Shown in pieces: positions 1 to 12,313 of a stretch of 64,000 nt of DNA. The stretch lies in assembly GCA_025716815.1 (NCBI GenBank), contig JAIXMN010000016.1, forward strand, positions 558,001-622,000, in the 5' to 3' direction. Under the pieces are notes generated by a model, which saw nothing but the letters and a program-made list of their open reading frames with translations, was not told where the DNA came from and searched no databases. The stretch's first letter is position 1; each line of letters opens with the position of its first letter. The position numbers were made by a program, and so were the translations under genes. The DNA is from Dichotomocladium elegans. Taxonomy: Eukaryota > Mucoromycota > Mucoromycetes > Mucorales > Lichtheimiaceae.

Positions 1-1462
1 TCACCAACAACGCTGAGGTCCTCAATCACCCGCTGAAGATCCTTTTCAGCGCTATCGACACCAAGGGCCATAGAGACGTGTACCTCGGACGTGGAAATCA
101 GGTCGACAACGACACCATATCTGTCAAGGGTCGAGAAGATCTTTGCAAAGAAACCATGACTGACGCTCTTGCGGTTGGAGTGAACGTTCAAAACAATGAC
201 ATTATCCTTGATGGTAACAGCGGTTGGGTACTTGCGGGACAGGTCAAGGTAGTAGCCATTCTCTGCGAGGACCTTAGGAGAATGCGGGGGTGTCGAAGTA
301 CCGTCTTTGGAAACGGTGTTATCAGTGGGGAACACGACAGTGCCCTGACCGCGTGGGTTCTGGACGTTTTTAATGCGAATTGGGATGTGGGCGCGGATGA
401 CCTGCTCCATGGTGAATGGGTGGATGACTTCGGAACCATAGTACGTCAATTCTGAGGCCTCCTCGGGCGTGATGATCGACAAAAGACGGGCTCCCTTGAC
501 CTTGCGGGGATCAGCTGTGAAGATACCGTCGACTTCTTTCCAAATCTGGAGTTCTTCAGCACCCAGACCCACTGCTGTCAAGGCTGCACAGAGGTCCGTG
601 TAACCACGACCAACAGTACTCAGCAGACTTCCGGGAACAATGCCAAAGAAACCTTGAATTAGGCGACGTTAGCAGGGCACGAAATGTGAAAAAAGCCATT
701 GTTTTCTTTTAACTCACCAGTGACTACAGGCACCTTGTCGCCGCAAGCACGGATCCTCTCTGCCATGCGTTCCGCAAGATAATCATAGAAACGCTGGTCA
801 AGAACTTCGAAATCACGATCAACAATGTTCTCAAAGGAAACAAACGTAGCATCGACGTCCTATACCATGGGGTCCATTCAGCTCCTGAAGTAATCAATAA
901 TTGCTTCCCACTACTTACCCGATCTTGCAAAACTGCAGCTACAATTCTGCATGATAGCTTCTCGCCAACGCCGATGATGATATCTCGTGAACGAGGGGAA
1001 ATCTCATTGATGATTTGAGCTGCTTCCAAAAAGGATCTGAGCTTGGTGCAGTCATCGGTGATATCCTTTTTCAGTTGCAGTTTAATCTCTTCGTTTGCAA
1101 TCATTGCGTCTGAGACTTCAAGATGGTCTTCGAGAAGTTCGTTCAGAATCGTCTGATAAGCTGTTGATCCTGGTCGAAGAGCATCACCCGCGGCTCGGAT
1201 AAGTCGATTCGTTGTTCCCGTTTGCTTGCTCTCCCCGCTCCTGGCAGAGCATACGACAACAAGACGGTTTGACTTGACGTACTCCCTGGAGACAAAAGAA
1301 TTAGCAATCGATCATATGTTCAATCGATGTTGTAATGATGCTTTACTTGATGACTTGATTCGCAATATTGTCCAGAAATTTGCCGACGCTCGTGCCGCCG
1401 AATTTTTGGACAACATACGGAAGATCGGGTGAATTTTGGAACATTGGCGTGGCAAAGGGCAT
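1..1462 (-). CDS. HOM3: Aspartate kinase, C-terminus beyond the left edge
   Basis: Phosphorylates L-aspartate in the first step of threonine, methionine and isoleucine synthesis. Exons (complement) 1462..1347, 1285..919, 859..718 and 652..1 keep phase and give at least 425 residues. The N-terminus carries the kinase signature KFGGTSVG. Next come SRDIIIGVGEKLS and the PVVTGFFG and TVGRGYTD segments, all typical of fungal aspartokinases. The last exon runs through TYYGSEVIHPFTMEQ into the first ACT regulatory domain. The start at 1462 is the upstream of two in-frame ATGs (the other is 1444); either leaves a short leader before the kinase motif. The end of the ACT region is off the window. A TATA-like element and a Gcn4-type site lie upstream. 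Family assignment is secure; the exact start is not. Confidence 0.93.
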
Positions 1463-1575
1463 TTGCGTGAGACAGCTGACGAAGCGTCTGGGGTGGGGGA
1501 GAAGTGGAGGGAATGAATGGAAGGGTTGGCCTTGTTTGCGGCCTTATAAAGGAATTCGATCAAAGAAATCGCCTG

Positions 1576-1582
1576 TGAGTCA
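1576..1582. promoter_or_regulatory. Gcn4/CPC1-type site TGAGTCA upstream of aspartate kinase
   Basis: A perfect TGAGTCA lies 114-120 bp upstream of the aspartate kinase start. Proteins of the Gcn4/CPC1 bZIP family bind this heptamer in promoters of amino-acid biosynthesis genes. A TATA-like element (TTTATAAGG on the minus strand, about 1544-1552) lies between the site and the gene. Function is inferred from position and gene identity. Confidence 0.5.
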
Positions 1583-1748
1583 GGGGGGCTCACTTATCCA
1601 ATAGGCAGTGCGCAGGCCATGGCATTTGAGATCCGCACGATACCATGTTCCCGATAAATTCCACAGCCCCGATTGGATGCAAGTGTCCTGCAGAGCCCAT
1701 TGAAAACAGAGGAAAAACAAGAAAAAAAAAATTTAAACAAGCATGGGT

Positions 1749-3479
1749 TCAGTACCCGTTATTTGCTTTCTTTTGCTTGGGACGATAACGAAGAAAGACT
1801 AAGGCGTAGCCACTGAATGTCATCGATGCGCACAGGCTGAACATGCTAGTGACTGACAGCGCATCGACCTTGAAAAAAAAACCCCCCCACATAATGCAAA
1901 TATGTCCCCATGTGAGTGCATCGATGCGATTGATGATTGTCAGCAACTTACATGCCACATGACGATGCCAACCCCGATATTCATGGGGATCCTTAAAAGG
2001 GTCATGACCGAAGCACGGGTCTCTTCGGGTATTACCTCGGCCCTCAGCCACGAAAATGAAGGGTAATACAGTCCCGTGGTGAACTCAAACACGTGATATG
2101 CAATGAGCAGTACTGGAAACTGTAAGATGCAGAAGCTTTTAGTACATTGAATAAGGTATCATGAACGGTGGTATTCTCTGTAGAAAGATGACTTTACCGA
2201 TGTTGACCTGTTATACACCATGGCAACAAATGCCCCGCTTGCGATGCCAAGCGCTATCATCAGAATACGTTCCTTATTATACTTGAATACCGGCCACTCC
2301 TCCAACTTTTGGAACACCATTGACCCTGACATCACAGCGCACATCAAGGTCGAAAATAGGTACCCAAACGGGAATTCTTGACCTTGTGCGGTCTCTCCTG
2401 AATAAGTCTTAAGTTGAGACCAGCGCTCTATCGTTCAGCCAGTGCTGTCTCCCGATTACCAGAATAGATACTCGCAGCACTCTCAATCGAGGGCGTGTAA
2501 AGCAAAACAAAGATGTACATTGCACACTCGAACATCGTCTGGGCTGCCCCCAAAACGAGGATATTCGAATCTATGCATATTCCAGTTTGTCAAGTCTTTG
2601 CATGTGCACTTGACTAAGGGGAAAAAAGAGAGTGCGTACCGGTCCACAAGGCATGAAAGCCATCGATCAGCGTCCGTCTGAGCTGGATCTTCCCATGACC
2701 ACCATCACCGTAGTTCTCTGACCACAGACATGTAATCATGAAAGCTGCGATAATTAGCAGCACAATAGCCAGCACAAACGGTGCCTTGAGGCCCCACAGA
2801 TCCACTGCGTTGTTGGCCACCATGCCGGCCAGGATTGCAACAAGACCGTTCAGAAAAGTACCCGTCGCAAATGTGCTGGCCATCCATTCCTCCGGGATAT
2901 CTTGGCGGGCATGCGCAGAGACGTACCATGCTTCGAATACGCTATGCTGCATTGAGGCCGCCATACCCGACAGTACATGGGACATGAACAAAAGACCAAA
3001 AGTTTCTCGAAGACGCATGACGAGGGCAAGAACGGCTGTTCCGCAAAACGCTATGCAAACACGCCGTCGCCCCCTTTCCTCCCCCCCCAAATTCTTTTGT
3101 CAGTCTTCATACCCTCTTCTCTTTTGAGCAAGATTGAGAGAGTGTCTTACCAGGTGTCTGCCGTGCTGCTTGCTATGGTACCGCCAATTGCACCGCTGAC
3201 AAACCCGGTCAAGAACAGGAATGCAATGTCAACCAAATCAAAACCGAACGACCGATAGAGTTTATAAAGATACGGTCCCTGAAGCCAATCCGCTCCTATA
3301 CGGTTTCGTCGTATCAAAGGGGCTATGCACACATACACACACACATCCATGCACACTTTTGCGGAAGCGGAAGCAAATTTCATACCCATGACGACAAGGT
3401 AGACTGAAAGGTACCTTAGACTCAGCTTTCGGTACAACTCCTGGGCCTGAGGACTTGATCCTAACAGCTCTGCTGCCAT
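1749..3479 (-). CDS. MFSD5: MFSD5/molybdate-anion-transporter family membrane protein
   Basis: Major-facilitator-type multi-span membrane protein of the MFSD5 family, whose members are annotated as molybdate-anion transporters. Seven exons (complement) 3479..3386, 3295..3151, 3073..2640, 2570..2460, 2397..2198, 2119..1952 and 1868..1749 sum to 1272 nt and encode 423 residues. Family landmarks in order are DWLQGPYLYKLY, GRRRVCIAFCG, FEAWYVSAHAR, a PEEWMASTF segment and LLRIPMNIGVGIV. Hydrophobic segments recur along the whole length. Introns are short with GT-AG ends. It starts 293 bp from, and divergent to, the mS33 gene, so the two probably share a promoter. Substrate specificity cannot be read from the sequence. 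Confidence 0.88.
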
Positions 3480-3772
3480 GCTCAGAAGATAAGAAGTGTA
3501 TGAAGGAAGAAAAGGACACTATTATTATATTTCGGGAATATTGTTTTATTGGTAAAAAGATTTGCTTTTTGCTGCACGGGTTGAATATGAAGGGGGGGTG
3601 TGCAAAACCCCATCCCCATACCCATTTGAATTGGAAACGTTTTGTGACGGTGTTTAGATTTTCAGTGGCAAATGTTCTCCCGCACAACCACCTGCCCCCC
3701 AAACGGCTCGCTCCGACGGGTGCAAAGTTCATTTTGGGCTATCCCAATTTTTGTTTTGTTTTATTCTCGACT

Positions 3773-4163
3773 ATGGCAGCACCGGCACCGGCACGATTAA
3801 GTCAATTGGCTCAGCTTTCTTGCAAAATATTTCAAACTGTATATAACCCAACGGCTGCCCGTACCGGCAATAAGGTGCTCCGTCAGCGCCTTGTCGGCCC
3901 GACCATGACCGCTTATAATCCACAGAAACTTGTGCATTTCCGTGACATCAAGGCATTGTATCCTGATCTGGGTCTTATTGACATGGACGAGAAGGCCCGC
4001 CTCGATGAAATTGCTAAAAGAAAAAGACGTGGCAAGGGTGCACCGAAGAAGGGTAAGTGTCATTTAAGGACCAGTTGCTGCGGCTGGCGGCTTCTATCGC
4101 GTGTGCCTGATGCGTCTCTTTCGTTTAGGTCAGGGAAAGCGTGCTTCCAACAAGCGAAAGTAA
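3773..4163 (+). CDS. MRPS33: Mitochondrial ribosomal small-subunit protein mS33
   Basis: Component of the mitochondrial 28S/37S ribosomal subunit (MRPS33 in animals, Rsm27 in yeast). Exons 3773..4052 and 4129..4163 encode 104 residues, a normal length for the family. The hallmark is a basic patch followed by LRQRLVGPTM, then a HFRDIKALYPDLG segment. The lysine/arginine-rich tail is completed by the small second exon, which ends ASNKRK. The intron is 76 bp with GTAAGT and TTTAG ends. The N-terminus is basic and Ala/Ser-containing, as expected for a mitochondrial protein. It is divergent from the MFSD5-type gene. Confidence 0.88.
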
Positions 4164-5638
4164 AATTTTGTACTATAAACCTATCATTAAAATTACAAGT
4201 AACAATACGACGAATGCATGTGCGAGAGAAAGAAGTGGAGAGAGAAACTGTGCAGAAACGAACGTGTGAGTAGCTAAATAGCACGAGCGACATCAAATTA
4301 TGTGCACCTCAGCATAGTTTTAAGTCAGTACTCAGTGCTGGGTCGATGTCATCTCATTACGTGACGATAGACATCATTGCCGTTCTACGATGATCCTCAG
4401 ATACTAACTCATCCATCACCCGGCATGATATCTCAGTCTGTCGCCATATCGTTCTCTTCGAATACTATGTTTGCTTAGTCTGTGCAGATAAATAAGTACT
4501 TCCGAATAAAGGAAACATGCCACTAACCTTTGGACAAAACAGTGTCATTAAAATATGTATCAGCCGGTCATGATTGTACCGAATAAACCGTGCATGGATG
4601 TCACTTCTTTGCTGAGTTGGTACAGACTTTATCTTCCAAAATAAATTTTTGTGCACACGAGGTAAAAGAAGAGACGCATAAAAAAGTTTCGCATCGACGG
4701 ATTGGTATCCATTAGCCAGCCGAAGACAACAACTCTTTAACTCAACACTCTAGAGAGGAAAGAGCGGAAGGGCGTCCAGGAGTTTCTCTCTTCCATGGCA
4801 CATCAAGTACGGGCACGATTGATCATTTTGAAAAGGGAAGTTGATGTTAGGCTGCAATCATACCAGATAGGAGAAGGTCAGGCTGGGCTTCAAATGGGAG
4901 CCGATCGCTCGACTGTCGAGTGCGTACTTGTAGAAAATAAGATATAACAGCCGATCGCGCGTGCATCATAGATTGCGTTTGTTCAACCGTTTGCTCCAGT
5001 TCAAACATGAGATATGCGTACAGTAATCCTCGAGTCTAGTGTGCATGTATAGTAGCTAACGGTTCACCAGTTTTCATCCGTGGGGACAACCTAGTTTTTA
5101 CTTAACCCATATATGGGTAATTAGTTTTATCTCCCGATGCGTGCAGGACGCGGTGGGGGGAGGTAGTTTAATTATCCTCATCGTCGCGTTAAAATGAGCA
5201 CATCCTGATTTTGATTAAGTAGCGATACAAGGGGATTATTCTCATTTCTCGACGATTGCCCGTCTCTCTCGAATTGTTGAACACAACATTCGTCGAAAGG
5301 GTTTACAAAGACTGCTCTGTTGATAATAGTTTGCGGAGCTTTTCCAAACGCAAGCTTGTTTCGTGTATGCGACGTTTGGTTTGTGGTATTGCGCAAGTGT
5401 CTACTTCTATTGTTGTTATCCAACAACTGCTGAACTGAGGAGCATGTGGCTTTGACTTTGAGAAAATGCCGAAGTCTATACGTACAGTAGTAAAGGAATA
5501 AGTCAATCTGGTGACGCCATCTGTCGGGGTTATTTGCGAGCGAGACGCGTATGTCGGAGTTTGTTGCCCAACGCACTTGGACCTCGAAAGCTTGTTGAAG
5601 TAGATCTTGACTCCTTCTTCGAACGAGATTACTATACC
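4164..5638. other. Intergenic region, no supported gene
   Basis: About 1.5 kb between mS33 and the RING gene. No reading frame here resembles a family I know. Around 4794-4930 on the plus strand a short stretch reads like an eroded helix-turn-helix (RARLIILKREV ... GADRSTVE), possibly a transposase remnant, but it is too short to assign. The 3' untranslated sequence of mS33 and the promoter of the RING gene must lie here. Confidence 0.4.
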
Positions 5639-8153
5639 ATGGACTCATCACGTGATAGGCCGACATACTCTCAAGATCGACGCCTTAATCTATCAATAAC
5701 TTACCAGGGCAACCGCAGCCCACTAAATGGTGAAATGCCTCCAATAGACATGGACGCTTTAAAAGAAGGTGACTATAAAACGACGCTTTTGACATTTCCG
5801 CAGCAGTATACATATACGCTACTACATGCCATAATTGGTGTCCATGGAGATCTGGAAATGCTAACACTCGGTCTCTGATCTGGAAATAGCCTTTCTCTGT
5901 CAGATCTGTGTTGACTTCTATGTCATTCCATATACACTCGAGTGTGGTAAGAGAAACGTTTAGTTGCTAACCTACATGCGCATCGGTAACTAATGCAGAA
6001 AAATCTTTTAAGGGCACACATTCTGCTCTGCATGCATCCTAAACTGGCTGGGAAGACGGCGAACTTGCCCCCATTGTCGAGCGAATATCAATTCCCGCCC
6101 TGTGCCTGCCTTTACTGTACATAATCAAGGTATAGTTAGGTTTCGAGAGGAAATAAGGCGAAGACAAAAGAAGCAGGAAACCCACTAAAAGATAAAAAAA
6201 AGTAAATACGGTTCGATCCATGATATTTGGCCACCAGGTTACAAATGATAACGAAGCCATCCGCATTGCACAGCAAGAATTTGAAGCAATGTACCCAAAC
6301 GCGCGAGCGTCAAACTTTATCCGAGACGAACAAGACAATGTGTGAGTATGCACAACGATGAACCCTTAAGTACGCGTCGTACTGACGACGTGGATTAGAA
6401 ATCGATGTGGAGCGTGCGCCTGGGAACTCAACGAAAATGGACGGTGCTATCAATGCGACAACGTGTATGGCGAAGCTGAAAACAGCACACAAGACCAAAC
6501 CAATATTGGCTGGTTAACCAGCACCGATGAGGAACTGGGTGACGATTTGGACGGTTTTATCGTGGATACAGAGAGCTCCTCGTATGTTCATAAAAATCAA
6601 ATGTAGGAGAGAGTCGGTCCTAAGCCTCTTTTTTCAGTAGTTCCTCGGATGAGAGCGACTATGGGCCAGCACTGACAGATACAGAAGGGGAGGAAGAAAT
6701 AAGAAAGGCAGAAGAAAGTCTTGCGGCATCTCAGAGCGCTGGCTCCCAAAATGATCAACGATCTACACGATATTCATCCATGGCAACTCGGTCATATGAC
6801 CCTTTGAACGTTCATAGCAACAGCGATAGTCATGGTGGAGATCTCTATCCCGATAATGTAAGGGCTGTTCGCAGACTTCGTAACGTCGTTATTTGCGGCA
6901 GAGATGTGGATTCTGCCAACGAAAGCTCGAATCATCCGGTGATGTCAGGCCAAAGCAATGAAGAAAGCAGTGGTGCTGCATCTACTAGTGGTTACTCGGC
7001 TTACAACTTGTTAACCGGACATACCGGCCATGGAAGAGTACCGAATTTCTTTGCGACTACCATCAATACCTCTCCCGAATCCAAATATAATAGCAGGAGC
7101 AGGAGCAGCAGCAGCGGCAGCGGCAGCCGCGGCGAAAGCTCGGATCATCTGGTGATGTCAGGCGAAAGCAGTGGTGCTGCATCTACTAGTGGTTACTCGG
7201 CTTACAACTTGTTAACCGGACATACCGGCCATGGAAGAGTACCGAATTTCTTTGCGACTACCATCAATACCTCTTCCGAATCCAAATATAATAGCAGGAG
7301 CAGGAGCAGCAGCCGCGGCAGCGGCAGCCGCGGCGAAAGCTCGGATCATCTGGTGATGTCAGGCGAAAGCAGTGGTGCTGCATCTACTAGTGGTTACTCG
7401 GCTTACAACTTGTTAACCGGACATACCGGCCATGGAAGAGTACCGAATTTCTTTGCGACTACCATCAATACCTCTCCCGAATCCAAATATAATAGCAGGA
7501 GCAGGAGCAGCGGCAGCGGCAGCGGCAGCGGCAGCCGCGGCGAAAGCTCGGATCATCTGGTGATGTCAGGCGAAAACAATGAAGAAAGCAGTGGTGCTGC
7601 ATCTACTAGTGGTTACTCGGCTTACAACTTGTTAACCCGATTCACCGGCCATGGAAGAATACCAAATTTCTTTGCGACTACCATCAATACCTCTCCCGAA
7701 TCCAAAGATAATAGCAGAAGCAGGAGCAGGAGCAGCGGCAGCGGCAGCAGCAGCAGTGGCAGCGGCAACATCCAATCTACCATCTATGGGAACACCGATG
7801 ATGCTTCAGGTAGCAATGATACCACAAACAATACGCAAACAAGCAATTCCGATTGCGACAGACAAAGACATCGCGCTATGTCCTTCTTCTCTAATTTCTG
7901 GAGCTCTGGGAGATCCTCGGAAAGTGAAAGTGAACAATCGATGGAAGGCACGAGCAGGTCCTCAAGCATTGATCCAGATGATTATTACACAGCGCGAACC
8001 AGTTTCCCCGAAGAACCTGAAGTGACCTCGAGCGAAGAAGATAATTGCGACACAACCGATAGTGAAGACTATATTGTTCTACCACGCAGCCGGAAGCGAG
8101 TAAATATGGAATACCACGGCAATCCCCGCCAAAAGCAAGCAAAAAGGCGATAA
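5639..8153 (+). CDS. RING-finger E3 ubiquitin ligase with long Ser-rich tandem-repeat tail
   Basis: Probable E3 ubiquitin ligase. Exons 5639..5837, 5890..5946, 6013..6129, 6203..6341, 6399..6581 and 6638..8153 sum to 2211 nt and encode 736 residues with all phases kept. A C3HC4 RING (about residues 70-110) is split over exons 2-3: CQICVDF, ECGHTFCSACI and CPHCR. A second small cysteine cluster, CGACAW ... CYQC (about 174-190), follows in exon 5. The last exon is acidic and serine-rich and contains four near-identical tandem repeats, then a basic tail ending KQAKRR. I recognise the RING but not the whole protein. The first exon is the least certain because it has no recognisable domain; its phase and the downstream branch-like CTAAC support it. 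Confidence 0.75.
6940..7740 (+). repeat. Four in-frame tandem repeats (201/201/219-bp spacing) in the RING-protein gene
   Basis: The same coding block begins at 6969, 7170, 7371 and 7590, giving periods of 201, 201 and 219 bp (67, 67 and 73 residues). Each copy carries SGYSAYNLLT, then NFFATTINTS, then an Arg/Ser/Gly-rich low-complexity stretch of variable length. Copies 2 and 3 are almost identical at the nucleotide level, which indicates recent unequal exchange. Length differences fall mainly in the (AGCGGC)-like serine/glycine tract. Confidence 0.95.
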
Positions 8154-8919
8154 AAATAAGTGTACATATATTTCCTTGATGTAAATACCTGGGGCTTTTC
8201 AAATAAACGAAAAGAAAGGCTGGAAAAGCAGCTCGAGATTCCTGAGAGAGGAAAACCAAATAGCTAAAGCTCCACTATTCCGAGGTATAGCGACCGCTAT
8301 ATGGGAACTAAGATTATAAGCAAGCATTGGCTCACGCCAAGGGATACATGTCATACACAGAGAAATTAGAGCACCCTCTTGTGGGATGATTGTGTCTACA
8401 GAGGAGGGTGTTTATCGTCGATGTATAAGCGCCATACTGTACACGGATCCAGCTTTTACAACGCATGTCGGGCAAAATCAACCATGCATGAACGAAAAGA
8501 AAACTGGCATTTGTTTGCCGGCTCTGCCTTTATTCCCGCAGGTTTGGCACCCTGCTTATTCTCAAAAAGCAACCCCCCCTTTTTTTGGCTGCCACTTCTT
8601 GTGCCTCTAGTTTCCGTAGCTGGTTTTGATCGCTTACATGGGCATGGAAAGAGAACATGGTAATGAGCTTAGGAAAGAAGCCATGTGCTTCACTCTGCTC
8701 TCTAATACGTAAACGGGAACGTGGCCGGATTCACGACGGTATATGTACGTATTCCAGTGAGAAAAAGCAGGCCTGTCACACACTGGTTGCTCTAGAAGCC
8801 AATGGGGTGGATCTTTCTCCAAATCGGCAATGCAGAGTTACGCTCTTGTGCTCCGCATTGAGAATATTATTATTTGAGTGTAAGAACTGTTTGTGATACA
8901 GTAGAAAATAAATTGATAT

Positions 8920-11900
8920 TTACAAGAGTCTTTTTTCTGTTGCCATTAAAGAAAGTTGTGATTCGGTATCGTCGTCGTTGTCTCTCTGCTCAGATGGTTG
9001 ATCGGATGCCGACCGTCGGTGTCGACGGAAAAATGTCGTCCGCCATCGGCTTGATGTCGCCATCTGTGCAGTTGCTGCAGTACTATTACTACTGCAATCT
9101 TCTGAAGCATTGGGTCCACTGTACTCCCTATGTGCCTGATAGAGCCGATAAAAGACTTCGTCATCGATATAATAGGCCTTGAACATGTTCTCCATGAGCT
9201 GCAGTCTTCTTTTCATTTCTGAAATCTCTCGGGGGTCGACGAGGTATGTAGACGACGGTGGTGGCGGTGGTGGAAAAGATACAGGGCGCGTGTTATCCAA
9301 TGGAACGCTCCTTTTCCTTTCATCTTCATCCCCCACTTTTGCTGAGAAGTGCAATCCCGATGATGACTCGGCATTCCTGGTGGCGGCCGATGATGATGGT
9401 GGAAGAAGGTGGGAGGGAACATTGACAGGCTCGACGAGCGGAATGGGTCTGCCAAAGTCTCCGTAGCTGGTAAGAAGGTTGCGGTTAAGCGAGCGACGCA
9501 ATCGACCGATGGTCCAGCTGTGGACTATGCCCAGAGGGGATGCAGGTCGAGTGCCGAAAAGCAATGCATCAAAGACGAGCAGTATCGAAAGGAGACCGCT
9601 GACGGGACCAATGATGGAGACGAATGTGGTTATCTTGGATTCCTTGTCATTGACCTGGAGGAATGCTGCCGGGTAGAGATCGAGGGTGTTGACTGCACGA
9701 ACTTGGGCATCGGGCGAGCTCGTCTGGAATGTGGTGTCCACAGCAGGCACCTTCCGCGTGATCTCCGCAAAGCCAACATAGTTCCATGCGTCAGATTGAA
9801 CGAGGGTTTCCTCCGTTTTGAGTTGATAGCTAATAGAGCTGATCGTGTTGTACTCGGCAGTGTAGCTGTTTGTCGTCTGCAGGTTGTTATTTTCCATGAA
9901 CAACCAGCGCTGTACATCATCAAAATCGAGATGGGGCTCCTCTTGACCGAGGTAGACAACCTTATTGGGATTCATGCCTCGCGGGTAAACTGAGATATAG
10001 ACTCGGCTACCGTTGTAGCTGAACCCGTCCGGACTGACATACCAAAACTTGAGCCGTGTGCCGTTATTGCCTGTTCCGATCTGATCAGCAAGAGTGAAGT
10101 CATCCGGCGCAGAAAACAAGTGACACGAGATATTCTCGGCTCGGCTGCTCAAGAAATAGGGCGTGTGCACAGTCATGTTAAGTCTAGTTATTACATTCCA
10201 GCTGCGCGCTTGGACGGCAGAGACAGAGTCGCTTTGGACAAAGAGGGCATCAACCCCATGCCAGTTGTCAAAACAGAAACGAACGTCTGTAATAATAAAT
10301 TGCATGTCAAAAAAAAATGCTGCAGTCGCAGTGAACGTTTTGTCAAAAATGCTTGCCTGGTACTTGAACACTCGGCACCTTCCTCGTCAATGAGTTGATA
10401 CTGGTTGGACTGCTCAGCACAAGGCCAATGTTGTAGACCAAGTAGGCCAGAAGCAGAAGACATAGAGAAACACGTTCAATGGAATGTAGAATCACTGCCC
10501 AGGTTGGTTCAGCCTGTCTTTTAAGAAGCAAAAGCCATGTTCTCTGGTTAGTGATAGCCTTAGGGAAAGGACGGCGACCTAAGAAAGCTTTCCTCACCTT
10601 GGTCTCCAAAACAAGCCAATGACAGAGTCCATCACCGCACGCAGTCCGCTGGACGCCACGAAGATGAAGCAAGGAATCATGAGCAGTAGGCCAATCACGC
10701 CAAAACCGACTGAAATGCCAATTAGCGACCCCTTGCTTAACCCAATTGCCTCGTCATCGGCTGCTAAGAGATAGTTATAGGCGAGTACTCCCTCGCCGCC
10801 GGTATTGGAAAGCCACTGAAAGAGGGTTTCGTTTGACTGATCGGTGCTCTCCAGTGGAGGAATTTCGACCACATTCAGGTCGTTAAGGACTCTGCTTTCC
10901 GAATAACCTACAATGTGGAAAAGAATCCATGAATATCGCCTTCTCGGAAAAAGAAACATGACATCGCATGGTTTTGTGTGTGTGTGTGTGTGTGTTACTT
11001 TACCGCCCAAGATAACCCAGTATTTCCCATAGAGGAGTTCAGCTGCAAAGTCGGCTCTCGGTTTGGCGGGACTGCCATGCTCTACATGTGATTTCCATTG
11101 CCAAGTCTCGGTATCCACGACAGCCAAGGTATTGAACACGAATTTCTGTGTTGATTGTTCAATGGGAAGATTTGCAGAGCCTGGGGTGGTTTTGAGCGTG
11201 GTGATTGGTTAACAAGGTCTTTCTTTTCCTTGGGGATGATAAACAATTCTACTTGCCACCGAAATAATAGATCGATTTATTGTCTGGTCCCAGAATGGCC
11301 CGACCGCCTCTTGTCAACGTAGGCACTGTCACATCCGATGTAGGCTCTTGCGCGCCCGCCACAGTTGGGCTTCGCGTGATCCACGTACGGTTATAAATGT
11401 CAAAGACCCAGGCTGATTCACAGGGCGAAGGATCTTGACGATCTGTTACGAGAACCTCGTCCTCCGCAGAAGCACCCATCATGAATATGATCTTTCCATT
11501 CCTAGTGTTGTACATTTTGCTTAAGATTGATGTATTGTGCTACTCTGCGCGGTTATTTATAGAAGAAACTTACGGAAGAGCAACGGCGGTGTGGCCGCGC
11601 GAATAAGGCAGGCTGGCTCCGACAGTACCATCAACCGAGATGGCATCATTAAGGTAAATGAATTCTTCAGTGGTAGTGTTGTAGACCCATAGGTCGTTGA
11701 GAACAAGCCTCAGGTAATCATCGGTGCTTGCATTATGTACGCGTGACAAGCCACCAAAAATGTAGATGTTATTGTCAGCCGCAAGTGTTGCTGTGAAGTC
11801 GTAGCGTCGTGGAATGGTACAGCGCGTAGGGGGCATGCATCTAGTAATTATTGCCGGTTGTTCCCAGGTTTGGCTTGCGATATCAAGCTGGTGGAATGCC

Positions 11901-12313
11901 ATTGGATACATAGCCTGGTCCTGATAGATGGTGGTGTTGTAGCCGCCAAAGACCAACACCCGATTCGATGAAGGGTGGACAACTGTTTGAGCATAGGCAA
12001 GGCGAGGCGGTGGGTTTGAGGTGACATAGTCAGCAACTGAGGTCTCACCCGTAGTGTCGTTGAGGGTGATAACAATGGCTCGGTTAGTGACTTCGCCCGT
12101 AATGGATTTTCCGCCGATAATATAGACACTATTGCCTTGTGCAAATGAAATCGGTGCCTCGAACGCTAGTCGGTTATTGGCAAGCAAAGAAGCGCTGATA
12201 TTATAATCAGCGTAGACGGTTGGTGCGAGGAGAGAGAAGACAGCAAAGACCAGTACCAAGAAGAAAGCTGATACTGGCTGTTGAGTTGCTACTGCCGCAA
12301 CCCTGGGAGACAT
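8920..12313 (-). CDS. Kelch beta-propeller protein with signal peptide and three predicted membrane spans
   Basis: Six exons (complement) 12313..11574, 11519..11257, 11180..11004, 10907..10598, 10517..10357 and 10286..8920 total 3018 nt, or 1005 residues. An N-terminal signal peptide (about 1-35, ending TVYA) is followed by kelch motifs (VYIIGGK, VLVFGGY, IYIFGG, YYFGG) to about residue 430. Membrane spans follow near 453-475, 513-532 and 765-790. The loop between spans 2 and 3 has several N-glycosylation sequons. The cytosolic tail is polyproline-containing and charged. Introns 2 and 5 are GC-AG; only these choices keep frame. I do not recognise a named family for the C-terminal half. A cell-surface sensor or scaffold is a guess. 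The start at 12313 was chosen because it places the signal peptide at the N-terminus. Confidence 0.82.

Noticed and set aside
4794..4930. HTH-like stretch as a separate Tc1 transposase relic
   Set aside because: Only about 45 codons with weak similarity and no catalytic motifs; listed only as a remark in the intergenic entry.
5178..5666. 162-codon minus-strand frame upstream of the RING gene
   Set aside because: Overlaps the first exon of the RING gene on the other strand and resembles no family.
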